Assembly (NCBI GenBank): GCA_951812665.1 | Contig: CATOST010000009.1 | Span: forward strand, 62,001 to 126,000 | Reading direction: 5' to 3' | Length of the DNA: 64,000 nucleotides | Source of the DNA: an uncultured Acidobacteriota bacterium | GTDB taxonomy: Bacteria > Acidobacteriota > UBA6911 > RPQK01 > JAJDTT01 | Translations under genes and position numbers: made by a program | Notes under the pieces: model-generated | Database searches by the model: none | What the model was told of the DNA's origin: nothing | The model's input: the letters and a program-made list of their open reading frames with translations, nothing else | In this document: positions 27,557 to 35,914 of the stretch, one piece after another | Layout: every line of letters starts with the position of its first letter | Position numbering within the stretch: the stretch's first letter is position 1

Positions 27557-29185
27557 GTGAGAACAATTCGGAAAGGGAAGTGGACTGCCTGGGTCTTCCT
27601 CGCCGTCCTTCTGGGCGCGTGCGGCGGAGGGGCGCCTCCGAATGACGCACTGGAGATTTCCGGCCAATTCCAGCTCTTCGTGGACGACCACGTGGTGCAG
27701 GAGATGCATCAGGTCGCACGGCGCCTGAATCCCCTGAAGAAGCATCCCGCGAATCCCATTCTAAAGCCGGACCGGTCCTGGGAGGGGCAGCACACGACTC
27801 CCACCTTCGTGGCCTTCGACCGGAAAGACCGCCTCTACAAGATGTGGTACGTCTACATCCACCGGAACCAGAAGCCGGGGGAGAAATACCTGCGCGTCGA
27901 CCGGTCCCGCGCCGGCCGGGCCTATGCCTTCTCGCGAGACGGAATCGTCTGGGAAAAACCGGACCTGGGCCTGATGGAACTGCCCGGTCACGGAGGCAAG
28001 AACAACGCCGTCCCCTATCAGCCCTCCCTCTACGATCTGCAGGATCCCGATCCCCAGAGGCGCTACAAGGCGCTCATCGGAATCGGGGACCGCTCCCGGG
28101 GCATGGGCGTGGCCTTCTCTCCCGACGGTCTCCACTGGACTCCGTATGAGGAGAATCCCGTCATCGACCAGAGGGTCGGCGTGGGAAAGGTGATCTGGGA
28201 CGACCGGATCCGGCAATACGTGGGATACCTGCGGCCTCTGCCGTCCCCTCCCGTCGCCGCCATGGGGAATGTCTCCATCCGGGTCATCGGCCGGACCACC
28301 AGTCCCGACTTCCTGCAGTGGGAGTTGCCCCAGAACCAGGTCGTCCTGGTGCCGGATGAGTTGGATCCGCTGGACACCCAGTTCTACACGGCCTCCGTCT
28401 ACAAGGATCGTGGAGTCTATTTCGCGTTCCTGAGCGTCTACCACGTCAACTCCCTGATGGTGGACATCCAACTGGCCTTCAGCCGGGACGGGATCGAGTG
28501 GCAACGGGTCGGGAAGAGGCAACCGGTTCTCACCTATGGCATGCCCGACCGGTTCGATTCCCACGGCATCTACGTCTACAGCCCGCCGGTGGTCCTGGAG
28601 GAGGAGATCCGGGTCTACTACCAGGGGCAGGACGAGGCCCATTCGCTGACGCCGGGAGATTTGTCGGTTATGGCGCACCGGCCGGCGGCGCTGCCGCCCG
28701 GGACCGAGGAGGAGTTGTCCGAGTATCGAAATCGGGGGGCCGCCTGGTGGTATGGAATCATGCCCCAGCCCTGGACGCTGCACGGCGGCGCGGGCGGACT
28801 GGCGGTGGCCCGGCGCGACGGATTCGTCTCCCTGGACGCCGGCGCCGATCCCGGGGAGGTCCTGACCCGGACTCTCTGGTGCCGGGGTGGGAACCTGTTG
28901 GTCAACGCCGACGCCTCCGACCCTTCCGTCTGGAGGCGGGAGTGGAACCGTTGGAAGAAGCATCCCGGGGCCCAGGGCGAAGTCCGGGTCGAGCTTCTGG
29001 ATGAGAACGGCTCGGTCCTGCCCGGCTTCGAGGCCGACCGCTGCGAACCGCTCCGAAGTGACGCCTTGGCGCACACCGTGAGTTGGGAGGGTCAACCGGA
29101 TCTCAATTCGTTGAAGGACCGGAAGATCCGGATCCGGTTCCTGCTCAGAAACGCCAAGCTCTACTCCTTCCGACTGGGGAGCTGA
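27557..29185 (+). CDS. Five-bladed beta-propeller glycosidase-like lipoprotein
   Basis: 542 residues from GTG 27557. The signal ends VLLGAC, a clean lipobox. Repeated blade motifs such as YAFSRDGIVWEKPDLGL, VAFSPDGLHWTPYEENP and LAFSRDGIEWQRVG show a GH32/GH43-like propeller. NPILKPDRSWEG near residue 75 resembles the first blade of that clan. The C-terminal 120 residues form a beta-sandwich-like region. Substrate unknown; placed directly after DUF1501 by 30 bp and ahead of a convergent symporter, so part of a carbohydrate-use locus. Confidence 0.7.
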   Translation: MRTIRKGKWTAWVFLAVLLGACGGGAPPNDALEISGQFQLFVDDHVVQEMHQVARRLNPLKKHPANPILKPDRSWEGQHTTPTFVAFDRKDRLYKMWYVYIHRNQKPGEKYLRVDRSRAGRAYAFSRDGIVWEKPDLGLMELPGHGGKNNAVPYQPSLYDLQDPDPQRRYKALIGIGDRSRGMGVAFSPDGLHWTPYEENPVIDQRVGVGKVIWDDRIRQYVGYLRPLPSPPVAAMGNVSIRVIGRTTSPDFLQWELPQNQVVLVPDELDPLDTQFYTASVYKDRGVYFAFLSVYHVNSLMVDIQLAFSRDGIEWQRVGKRQPVLTYGMPDRFDSHGIYVYSPPVVLEEEIRVYYQGQDEAHSLTPGDLSVMAHRPAALPPGTEEELSEYRNRGAAWWYGIMPQPWTLHGGAGGLAVARRDGFVSLDAGADPGEVLTRTLWCRGGNLLVNADASDPSVWRREWNRWKKHPGAQGEVRVELLDENGSVLPGFEADRCEPLRSDALAHTVSWEGQPDLNSLKDRKIRIRFLLRNAKLYSFRLGS

Positions 29186-29222
29186 GGGCCCGCACGGGGC
29201 ACTGCCTGCCTCCGTAGCGAAC

Positions 29223-30776
29223 TCACGGTCCGGAACGATTCTCCGGTCGGCCGGGTCTCCGAATCCGGCGAACGTGCAGAACGTAGCTGACGGCGAGTCC
29301 TACGGCCAGGTTCGCCACCAGGGCCCCTGGGGCGATCCAGATGAAGCTCACCGGATCCTCGCCGGTCACCGGATGCATGCCGAAGATGGGTCCCGAGTAG
29401 GCCAGGAGGATCGCCGTGGTCATGCCGGAGACGGTGCCGGCGGCGACGCCGGCGGGCCGGGCGAAGGGCACGAAGAAGGCGAAGAAGAAGAGCCCGAACA
29501 TGGGCGTCATCAGCAATCCCGAGGTCTTCTTGGCCACCGCGAAGATGTTGCCCGGGACCGCCCCCATGTAAGAGCTTCCTCCCACCACGACGGCGCCGAT
29601 GACGAAGGCCAGGATCTTGGCCCAGCGGGCTTGTGTCCGGGGATCGGAGGGCAGCCAGCCGAACCGGTCCAGGAAGTCGCGGTTGACGACGGCGGTGATG
29701 GAGTTCACCCCCGAGTCGATGCTGGACATGGCGGCGGCCAGCATGGCGGCCGCCACCAGGCCTGAGATTCCCGGTGGCAACAGATGGGCGATGAAGTAGG
29801 GAAACAGGCTATCGCCGTTGCGAACGATGTCCATTCCGGCGGGCAGGATCTCGGGATGGCTCCGGACCAGTCCCATCAACGCAAATCCCACCACCCAGAG
29901 CACCAGAACCACCGTCACGCCCACGATCTGGTTGACCAGGTAGGCCTGCCGGGCGGCCCGGGCGTCGACGGTGGCCATCAGGCGCTGGATCTTGGTCTGG
30001 TCGCCTGCCAATCCGCAGCTCGCCAGGACGAAGGTGGAGAAGGCCGTGCCCAGGACGCTGAGGCGGACGGAAGGATCGAAGCTGATCAGGGGCTGCTCGT
30101 CCCAGTGAGGTTGCCAGGAGGTGGGGAACCATCCGAAGTCCCCCACTCGATAAGTCACCAGGCCGATCACCAGGATCGCGCCGGCCAGCATCAGGAGGGT
30201 CTGAAAGCTGTCGGTGATGACCACGGCCCGGAGACCGCCCAGAGAGGTGTAGGTCACGGCCACCATTCCGGTGATCAGGCTGATCCAGGGAATCCAGGAT
30301 TCGTCCAGGCCCATCATGATGGACAGGGCGTTGGCGCCCAGAAAGACCAGGAGCGACATCCAGACCAGGCGAAAGACGAGGAACAGTGATGCGCCCAGCA
30401 TCCGGATCCCCAGACCCAGGCGAGCCTCCAGCAACTCGTAGGCGCTGATGACCCGTTTCCGCATGAAATAGGGGATGAAGACGAAGCCGACCACCAGGAA
30501 GATGAAAGGGTGCGCGAGCTGGTTGGCCAGACCCACCGGCCCGTTGGCGATGGCCTCGCCCGGAATGGCGAGGAAGGCGATGGTGCTGAGCGAGGTGGCC
30601 ATCAGCGACACCCCGATCAGCTTGGGGTTCATGTGGCCGCCGCCGGTGAAATATTCCTCCAGGTTGGTCTGCCGGCGGGTGTAGTAGCTCCCCAAAAGGA
30701 TGGTGCCTGCGGCGTAGAGGATGATGATGATCCAGTCGATGGGCGCCAGACCACCGCTGCTCTCGAACAGGTTCAT
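29223..30776 (-). CDS. Sodium:solute symporter (SSS family)
   Basis: 517 residues with about 13 hydrophobic segments. DWIIIILYAAGTILLGSYYTRRQ is the first helix with the start of the SSS signature; YFTGGGHMNPKLIGVSLMATSLS contains the conserved Na+-site region, and SSIDSGVNSITAVVNRDFL the late signature. Inner-membrane uptake of a sugar, sialic acid or other small organic solute driven by Na+. Convergent with the propeller lipoprotein, it may import what the exported hydrolases release. Confidence 0.9.
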   Translation of the reverse strand: MNLFESSGGLAPIDWIIIILYAAGTILLGSYYTRRQTNLEEYFTGGGHMNPKLIGVSLMATSLSTIAFLAIPGEAIANGPVGLANQLAHPFIFLVVGFVFIPYFMRKRVISAYELLEARLGLGIRMLGASLFLVFRLVWMSLLVFLGANALSIMMGLDESWIPWISLITGMVAVTYTSLGGLRAVVITDSFQTLLMLAGAILVIGLVTYRVGDFGWFPTSWQPHWDEQPLISFDPSVRLSVLGTAFSTFVLASCGLAGDQTKIQRLMATVDARAARQAYLVNQIVGVTVVLVLWVVGFALMGLVRSHPEILPAGMDIVRNGDSLFPYFIAHLLPPGISGLVAAAMLAAAMSSIDSGVNSITAVVNRDFLDRFGWLPSDPRTQARWAKILAFVIGAVVVGGSSYMGAVPGNIFAVAKKTSGLLMTPMFGLFFFAFFVPFARPAGVAAGTVSGMTTAILLAYSGPIFGMHPVTGEDPVSFIWIAPGALVANLAVGLAVSYVLHVRRIRRPGRPENRSGP

Positions 30777-30825
30777 GTCGCAATAACGCCGGGGATTCCC
30801 TCGAATTCAGGACGGGGAATGGTGT

Positions 30826-31245
30826 TCAAATGTCCGGAGACAAGGTCGGAATTCTTTGACGCCGGTACTTTCGGTAGATCTCGAAGTCGCCGTCGAGAGT
30901 GAAGACGACACTCTCCGGATGCTGTTCGGCCATTCGGACCAGGCAGCCGTCCGCGAGGGACATAGGCACGTCCTGGTACTTTTTAAGCAGGCGGGAGACG
31001 GCGGCGGTTTCTTCGGCAAGGCGAAATGACAGGTCCAAGACGTTGCGCCGGACCATTTCCAGCACGGCCATATGCCCTCCCGCGAAGGGTTGGACCAGAA
31101 AGCAAGCTTCCGCCAGAACGGATTCACAAGTGAGCAGGGGCGGGGCGATCTCAGCCCATTGGTCTTTCGCCCAGCGATGATGCCGGTCGCGCCGGTTCAA
31201 CAACGCCACCAGTGGGCCCGTATCCAGGATGACTGCTTTTTTCAT
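30826..31245 (-). CDS. PIN-domain toxin (VapC-like)
   Basis: 139 residues. VILDTGPLVALLNRRD gives the first catalytic Asp (D8), LTCESVLAEA a conserved Glu, MSLADGCLV and FTLDGDF the later Asp residues of the PIN ribonuclease site. The ATG overlaps the preceding antitoxin stop by 4 bp, the standard VapBC order on this strand. Confidence 0.88.
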   Translation of the reverse strand: MKKAVILDTGPLVALLNRRDRHHRWAKDQWAEIAPPLLTCESVLAEACFLVQPFAGGHMAVLEMVRRNVLDLSFRLAEETAAVSRLLKKYQDVPMSLADGCLVRMAEQHPESVVFTLDGDFEIYRKYRRQRIPTLSPDI

Positions 31246-31481
31246 CGGCCGAATTCATGCAGGTAGTCCTGATTCGCCGACAAGTCTTCGGGCCCGCACA
31301 GTATGCCCTCGAGATCGGCCACGCGCGATAGAGCCGACCCGGCTCGTTCGGTCTCCAATCTCCCCAGATACGCGGTCAGAGCCTCGCGAATCAGCGCGGA
31401 CTTGCTCATGCCCTTCCGCCGCGCCGTCGCGGCCAACTCAGCGGCGAGAGGGTCAGGCACCTTCAACGAAACGGTATTCAT
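31242..31481 (-). CDS. Ribbon-helix-helix antitoxin (VapB/CopG-like)
   Basis: 79 residues. TVSLKVPDPLAAELAATAR followed by KGMSKSALIREALTAYL is a ribbon-helix-helix DNA-binding unit. The acidic tail (LEGILCGPEDLSANQDYL) should wrap the toxin. It overlaps the PIN gene and probably represses the shared promoter. Confidence 0.87.
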   Translation of the reverse strand: MNTVSLKVPDPLAAELAATARRKGMSKSALIREALTAYLGRLETERAGSALSRVADLEGILCGPEDLSANQDYLHEFGR

Positions 31482-31517
31482 GGCGTCTTCGGGTAATACC
31501 AGGGCCCGCGGCGGACG

Positions 31518-31901
31518 TCAATCCACCACGGCGATCGCCTCGATCTCCACCAGTAGCGATGGAAGGACCAGACCCGATTGGACGGTGGAGCGGGCGGGCG
31601 GTCGTCCTTGGAAGTACTCGTTGAAGACGGCGTTCATACCTTGGTAGTAGACCATGTCGCTCAGGAAGACGGTGACCTTGACCACGTCGTCCAACGACGA
31701 GCCGGCCGCTTCCAGGGCGGTCTGCAGGTTGTCGAGGGTCTGCCGCGTCTGGGCACCGATGTCGCCCTCGCCCACCAGGTTGCTGTCGGCGTCGAAGGCG
31801 ATCTGTCCCGCCGTGGTGACCAGCGATCCTTTCCGGACCACCTGGGAGTAAGCGGCTGCAGGCGTCGGCAGCGACGGAGGATTCAGGCGTTGTGCGTTCA
31901 T
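31518..31901 (-). CDS. RidA-family enamine/imine deaminase
   Basis: 127 residues from ATG 31901, which has AAGGAG upstream; a longer frame to 31949 overlaps the previous gene region. YSQVVRKGSLVTTAGQIAFD and the late RPPARSTVQSGL with the conserved Arg fit the RidA/YjgF trimer fold. These hydrolyse reactive enamines in the cytoplasm. It follows the cyclase-family gene by about 50 bp in the same direction. Confidence 0.9.
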   Translation of the reverse strand: MNAQRLNPPSLPTPAAAYSQVVRKGSLVTTAGQIAFDADSNLVGEGDIGAQTRQTLDNLQTALEAAGSSLDDVVKVTVFLSDMVYYQGMNAVFNEYFQGRPPARSTVQSGLVLPSLLVEIEAIAVVD

Positions 31902-31953
31902 GGGCGTTCTCCTTTGCATGAATTGGATGATCTGTCCCGCATCTCTCATCGGG

Positions 31954-32805
31954 TCAACGCGGCGGGATCAGCGCGACGATCCGCACCGGGGCGCCGGTGC
32001 CCCCTTCGATCTTCATCGGCAGCGCCGCGAGCAGAAAGCCGGACGGAGGCAATGCGGACAGATCCGCCACGTTCTCCAGGTTGGGAACATCGGCCGCAGC
32101 GCCGATCTGGTGGACGATGAAGTCAGTCGACTGACCGTGGTCGACGCTGGCGCTGTCGATGCCCAGGAGCCCCACGCCCCGTTCTTCCACGAGCAGGCGC
32201 GCCGCTGCTTCACCGATCCCGGGGAAGTGCAAGTTTCCGGTCTCGCCCGGCGTGTCGTCGCCGAGGTAGGCGAGCGCGTCGGGCCAACGGGCGGCCCAGC
32301 CGGTCCGGATCAGCACCGCCGATCCCTCCGGCACACGGCCGTGGGTTCCCTCCCATGCCAGAATGTCATCGGGGGTGACCAGGTAGTCCGGATCGGCCGC
32401 CGCCGACTGGCTGACGTCCAGCACGATGCCCGGAAGTATGAGTCGCTCCAAGGGAATCGACTCGGCCGTGGCGCCCATTCTCGCGAAATGGAAAGGCGCA
32501 TCGAGGTGCGTGCCGCCATGCTCGGCGGTGGCGAACTGCTTGGCGGCGTAGAAGTAGCCGCCCGGGGTCTGGCCCTCGGCCAGGGTATCGAGGCGGAAGC
32601 CGGTGGTGTCGGTCGGCCAGTAGAGCGTGTCGCCGCCATAGGCGTGACTGAGGTCGACCATCCGCCAGCCGGCGACGGCCTCTGGTGAGGGAGGCTGCGG
32701 TGTTTCGCCAGGAGGGGCGCCCGCGCACGCGGCTAACTGGACGCCGAGCGCGAGGCCGGCCGCCCGCGAGAGCATGGGTCCTGTTGCCCACATTGCCCCC
32801 ATCAT
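31954..32805 (-). CDS. Cyclase-family (kynurenine-formamidase-like) lipoprotein
   Basis: 283 residues from the ATG at 32805 (others at 32802, 32793, 32775); the frame upstream is repeat DNA, so I reject it. The signal ends LAACAG, a lipobox. EHGGTHLDAPFHF is the metal-binding HxGTHxDxPxHF motif of the PF04199 hydrolases, and WRMVDLSHAYG is the typical N-terminal block. Family members hydrolyse formamides or lactams. An exported, lipid-anchored member paired with RidA is uncommon. Confidence 0.85.
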   Translation of the reverse strand: MMGAMWATGPMLSRAAGLALGVQLAACAGAPPGETPQPPSPEAVAGWRMVDLSHAYGGDTLYWPTDTTGFRLDTLAEGQTPGGYFYAAKQFATAEHGGTHLDAPFHFARMGATAESIPLERLILPGIVLDVSQSAAADPDYLVTPDDILAWEGTHGRVPEGSAVLIRTGWAARWPDALAYLGDDTPGETGNLHFPGIGEAAARLLVEERGVGLLGIDSASVDHGQSTDFIVHQIGAAADVPNLENVADLSALPPSGFLLAALPMKIEGGTGAPVRIVALIPPR

Positions 32806-32818
32806 AAACCGTTCGCGC

Positions 32819-33020
32819 AAGGAGCGGCGACTTTCCAGTCGCCAAGCGGGAGCGGCGGCTTTCTTGCCGCCGACAGGGGGGCAGGGGGGACGGAGTCCCC
32901 ACTTTACGCTTTCCCCCCTCTGCACTCTCCGGCCACCCAATCGCATAGCAACACAGAAGAGCAGGCGACAAGAAAGTCGCCTCTCCCAGTGGGCGGCAAG
33001 AAAGTTGCCTTCCTGGTAGA
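32819..33020. repeat. REPIN-like composite palindromic repeat, copy 2 (inverted)
   Basis: Reverse orientation of the element at 8806-8989: palindromes GGCGACTTTCCAGTCGCC and GGCGGCTTTCTTGCCGCC at the left, inverted partners at the right, and the same core (GGGGACGGAGTCCCC, then ACTTTACGCTTTCC, and TCGCATAGCAAC). It sits between the cyclase gene and DUF4416. Confidence 0.8.
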
Positions 33021-33040
33021 CGACAAGGATGTTGCTCCTC

Positions 33041-33559
33041 CTAGTCGTAGCGCCTTGTCCGGCGCTGACCCATGTAGAGTTCCCGGATCCGTGCCAGGTC
33101 CGCGTCGTACCGCCCGTCTCGAAAGTCGGGGAACGCCCACTCCAGGGGCCGGTACCGGCCCTTCCGGTAGCGGCTCATCAGGTCGGCGTAGACGCCCTGT
33201 CCCAGGTGGATCTTCTGGCCGGCGAACTTCATGCTGGCCAGGACCACCTTGCTGTGGTCCAGATAACCCGCGTCCAGATTGACCCTCCGCCCACCCTGAC
33301 CGACAAGCCGCTCCTCGATCCGGTTGCACGCCAGCTTCACCTCCGGAAGGGATTCCGGCGGAATCATTCGGGAGAAGCTCACGAGGCGCCGTTGCAGCGA
33401 CGGTCCCATCTCTTCCTCGTAGTAGTCGGTGACGTCGAACGGGTGGTCGGCTCCACTGAAGTCGATGGCCCCCCACTGGAGTTCCAGACCCCCCACCGCG
33501 AGGTCCCGTGAACGGCCGTCGGCCCAAAGGAGGGCCACCAGGAGCTTGACCGGCTCCAC
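33041..33559 (-). CDS. DUF4416 family protein
   Basis: 172 residues from GTG 33559, chosen because GGAG lies 9 nt before it and the family begins near EPVKLLVALL; upstream sequence in this frame overlaps the NAT gene. Conserved blocks: DFSGADHPFDVTDYYEEEMG, NLDAGYLDHSKVVLASMK and WAFPDFRDGRY. Function unknown; a conserved cytoplasmic protein of deltaproteobacteria, Acidobacteria and relatives. Third gene of selA-NAT-DUF4416 with a 4-bp gap. Confidence 0.88.
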   Translation of the reverse strand: MEPVKLLVALLWADGRSRDLAVGGLELQWGAIDFSGADHPFDVTDYYEEEMGPSLQRRLVSFSRMIPPESLPEVKLACNRIEERLVGQGGRRVNLDAGYLDHSKVVLASMKFAGQKIHLGQGVYADLMSRYRKGRYRPLEWAFPDFRDGRYDADLARIRELYMGQRRTRRYD

Positions 33560-33563
33560 CGCT

Positions 33564-34391
33564 TCAACTCCTGCCACGGGAGGCGTCGTCCAAAATGGCG
33601 AGAGCCGTGCGGACCACGGGCACGGCGATTCCGAAGGTCGAGGCGATCTGCCGGTGAAGCTCCTCCGGGTCCAGCTCTTTGCGGACAACCTCGGTGTGGG
33701 TCCGGATCTGCAGGCGCCTGCCGTTGAGATAGATCTGTTTCCCCGCTTCAACCCGGGTCAGCAGGGGATGGGTCATCATCTCCCAGGAAAAGGACTCGTT
33801 CCACGCCTTGAGGAACTGTCCCGGATCGGCGGGTGAGGTCTTGAACGTCAGTCGATGACTCCGCCCGCCCTGTTGCCGCGTGTAGAGACGCATCCTGCCC
33901 GGCCCCTCCGGGGAGAGGAGGAGACGGTTGAAAGGAGTCTCGACCTCCACCTCACGGCTCTCTTCCAAGGGAATCGGCTCGACCACCAGATAACCGGGGT
34001 CCAGCAGATGGGGGCGCCCCCGGACCCAGACCAGAAGCGCCGAATGGGTGTCCGATCCGTAGTGCCGGTCCGCCAGGACCGGTTGGGCCCTGAATCCCAA
34101 GCTGCGGACCAGATGGAGCAGGGTCGCCGTCAAGGAAAAGCAGGTCCCTCCCGTTCCCAGATCCCGGTGATCCGTCAGGACCTGGGTGGGGAGGCGCCGT
34201 GCGGCCGGTCCCTTGCCGTTCCGGGAGCTCCGGATGATCTTGGTCAGGTTCTCGTACGGAAGCCGAGAGAAGCTCCGGGCCACAGTCCCGAGGGTGTGGA
34301 GCCGATCCTCACCGGGGCGCAGGCCGTACTGTCGGCAGAAAAACTCCAGCAACTGCCGGTCCCGCGGTGGAGCCAAGGGGTTCTCGGCCAT
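33564..34391 (-). CDS. Arylamine N-acetyltransferase-like protein
   Basis: 275 residues. GTGGTCFSLT provides the catalytic Cys84, THSALLVWV the His116 and DPGYL the Asp131, the cysteine-protease-like triad of NAT enzymes that transfer acetyl from acetyl-CoA to aromatic amines or hydrazines. FSRLPYENLTKI is the typical N-terminal NAT block. Starts 1 bp after the selA stop. Why a NAT should ride with selA is unclear. Confidence 0.87.
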   Translation of the reverse strand: MAENPLAPPRDRQLLEFFCRQYGLRPGEDRLHTLGTVARSFSRLPYENLTKIIRSSRNGKGPAARRLPTQVLTDHRDLGTGGTCFSLTATLLHLVRSLGFRAQPVLADRHYGSDTHSALLVWVRGRPHLLDPGYLVVEPIPLEESREVEVETPFNRLLLSPEGPGRMRLYTRQQGGRSHRLTFKTSPADPGQFLKAWNESFSWEMMTHPLLTRVEAGKQIYLNGRRLQIRTHTEVVRKELDPEELHRQIASTFGIAVPVVRTALAILDDASRGRS

Positions 34392-34392
34392 C

Positions 34393-35793
34393 TCAGTCTT
34401 CCGACGCGGCCTGGGACAGGGATTGGACCAGAACCTCGTCTTCCTCGGGCAACACCGTCCGCAGATCCAGGATGACCCGATCGTCCTCGATTCGGGCCAC
34501 TACGGGTCGGGATCCACGGCGAAGGCGCTGGCCCAGCTCGTTACAGGAAAAGGCCGTGGGGCGGAGCGCCAACAAGGTGGTGGGAATGGTTTCCTCAGGG
34601 GCCGATCCGCCGCCAGTCAGGGAGAAGCCGTCCAGGATCCGGCACCGGTACGCTCCTGGGTCCAGACCCCTGCGGATCTGCCGGGCCCGGCTTTCCAGAG
34701 AGGAGGTGGAGGTCCCGAGCATCCGGTAGATGGGAAGCCGTTCCAGGTACACGCCCTGTTCGTATAGGGTGAGCGTCTGTTGCAGTCCGGCGAAAGTGGC
34801 TTTGTCCAGGCGGCAGACCCGAGCCAGCGGGTTCTTCCGGACCGCCTCCATCAGCGAGCGCTTCCCCAGGACGATGCCGGCCTGAGGTCCTCCCAGGAGC
34901 TTGTCTCCACTGAAGCAGACCAGGTCCACCCCCGCCTTCAGGATCTCTTCGACCGTGGGCTCGGACCGCAGAGACGGGTGGGAGGTCCGGAAGAGATAGC
35001 CGCTGCCGGCGTCCTTGAGCAAGGGAATACCAGCCTCCCGGGACAGAGCGACGAGCTCGGAGAGGGCGGGGCGCCGGCTGAATCCCACCACCCGGAAATT
35101 GCTGGGGTGCACCCTGAGAATGAGAGCCGTCTCCCCGTCCAGGGCGTCACGATAGTCCTGGACCCGGGTTCGGTTGGTGGTTCCCACCTCCTTCAACGAG
35201 GCTCCACTCTGCTCCAGGATGGAGGGGACGCGGAAGGATCCGCCGATTTCCACGAGCTCGCCCCGCGAAACCAGCACCTTCCTGCCCCGGGCCAGGGTGC
35301 TGAGGACCAGGTAGAGGGCGGCGGCGTTGTTGTTCACGGCGGTGGCCGCTTCGCAGGGAAGCAGCCTCCGGAACTGCTCCTCCAGGTGCCGGTCTCGATG
35401 CCCTCGCGTTCCCTGATCCAGGTCATACTCCAGGTTGGAATACCCCTGGGAGAGGTGGTTCATGGTCTGAACGGTCTCTTCTGCCATCGGGGCCCGGCCC
35501 AGGTTGGTGTGGAGAATGATCCCGGTGGCATTGACGACGGGCCGCAGGGAGGGCCGGAGCCGCTTCCGCAGCGACCTCCCCAACTCCGGCTCCAGAGCCG
35601 CCAGTCCCGACTTCAGATCCCGGTCGGGGTCATCGCTCCGGCGTATCGAGTCCCGAAGCCGGTCCAGGGCGTGCCGGACCTCCTCGACCACCAGGTGCCG
35701 GGGGAACTGGTTCAGCAGAGGTCCCGCGCCCAAGCCATGCAGTATCTGGTTTACGGACGGGATCCGGCGCAGGGTCTCGTTGGCGGTGGGCAC
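34393..35793 (-). CDS. selA: L-seryl-tRNA(Sec) selenium transferase
   Basis: 466 residues from GTG 35793; an upstream ATG at 35880 would add 29 residues that do not look like the family. RRIPSVNQIL at the N-terminus, VVNATGIILHTNLGRAP, and CFSGDKLLGGPQAG with the PLP lysine are SelA hallmarks. Converts seryl-tRNA(Sec) to selenocysteinyl-tRNA(Sec) in the cytoplasm as a decameric PLP enzyme. No selB, selC or selD is in the window. First gene of an operon with NAT and DUF4416, divergent from purH. Confidence 0.93.
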   Translation of the reverse strand: MPTANETLRRIPSVNQILHGLGAGPLLNQFPRHLVVEEVRHALDRLRDSIRRSDDPDRDLKSGLAALEPELGRSLRKRLRPSLRPVVNATGIILHTNLGRAPMAEETVQTMNHLSQGYSNLEYDLDQGTRGHRDRHLEEQFRRLLPCEAATAVNNNAAALYLVLSTLARGRKVLVSRGELVEIGGSFRVPSILEQSGASLKEVGTTNRTRVQDYRDALDGETALILRVHPSNFRVVGFSRRPALSELVALSREAGIPLLKDAGSGYLFRTSHPSLRSEPTVEEILKAGVDLVCFSGDKLLGGPQAGIVLGKRSLMEAVRKNPLARVCRLDKATFAGLQQTLTLYEQGVYLERLPIYRMLGTSTSSLESRARQIRRGLDPGAYRCRILDGFSLTGGGSAPEETIPTTLLALRPTAFSCNELGQRLRRGSRPVVARIEDDRVILDLRTVLPEEDEVLVQSLSQAASED

Positions 35794-35850
35794 CCAGCCA
35801 TTATGAATCAGGAACGGTGAATTGGTAATTGCAAATTGACCGGCAGGCAG

Positions 35851-35886
35851 GAATGCGGATGCCATGACGATTTTCACCACCGGCTG
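35851..35886 (-). repeat. Degenerate end of the 158-bp MITE-like element
   Basis: ATGCCATGACGATTTTCACC followed by ACCGGCTG resembles the terminal 35 bp of the elements at 38300 and 59752, ending 28 bp before the purH start. Only one end is recognisable. Confidence 0.4.
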
Positions 35887-35914
35887 TTACCATGTCCGCC
35901 TACAGGGAGATGCG

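Noticed and set aside
26000-27745. 581-codon minus-strand frame opposite DUF1501
   Set aside because: Shadow frame; the plus strand has the full family signature.
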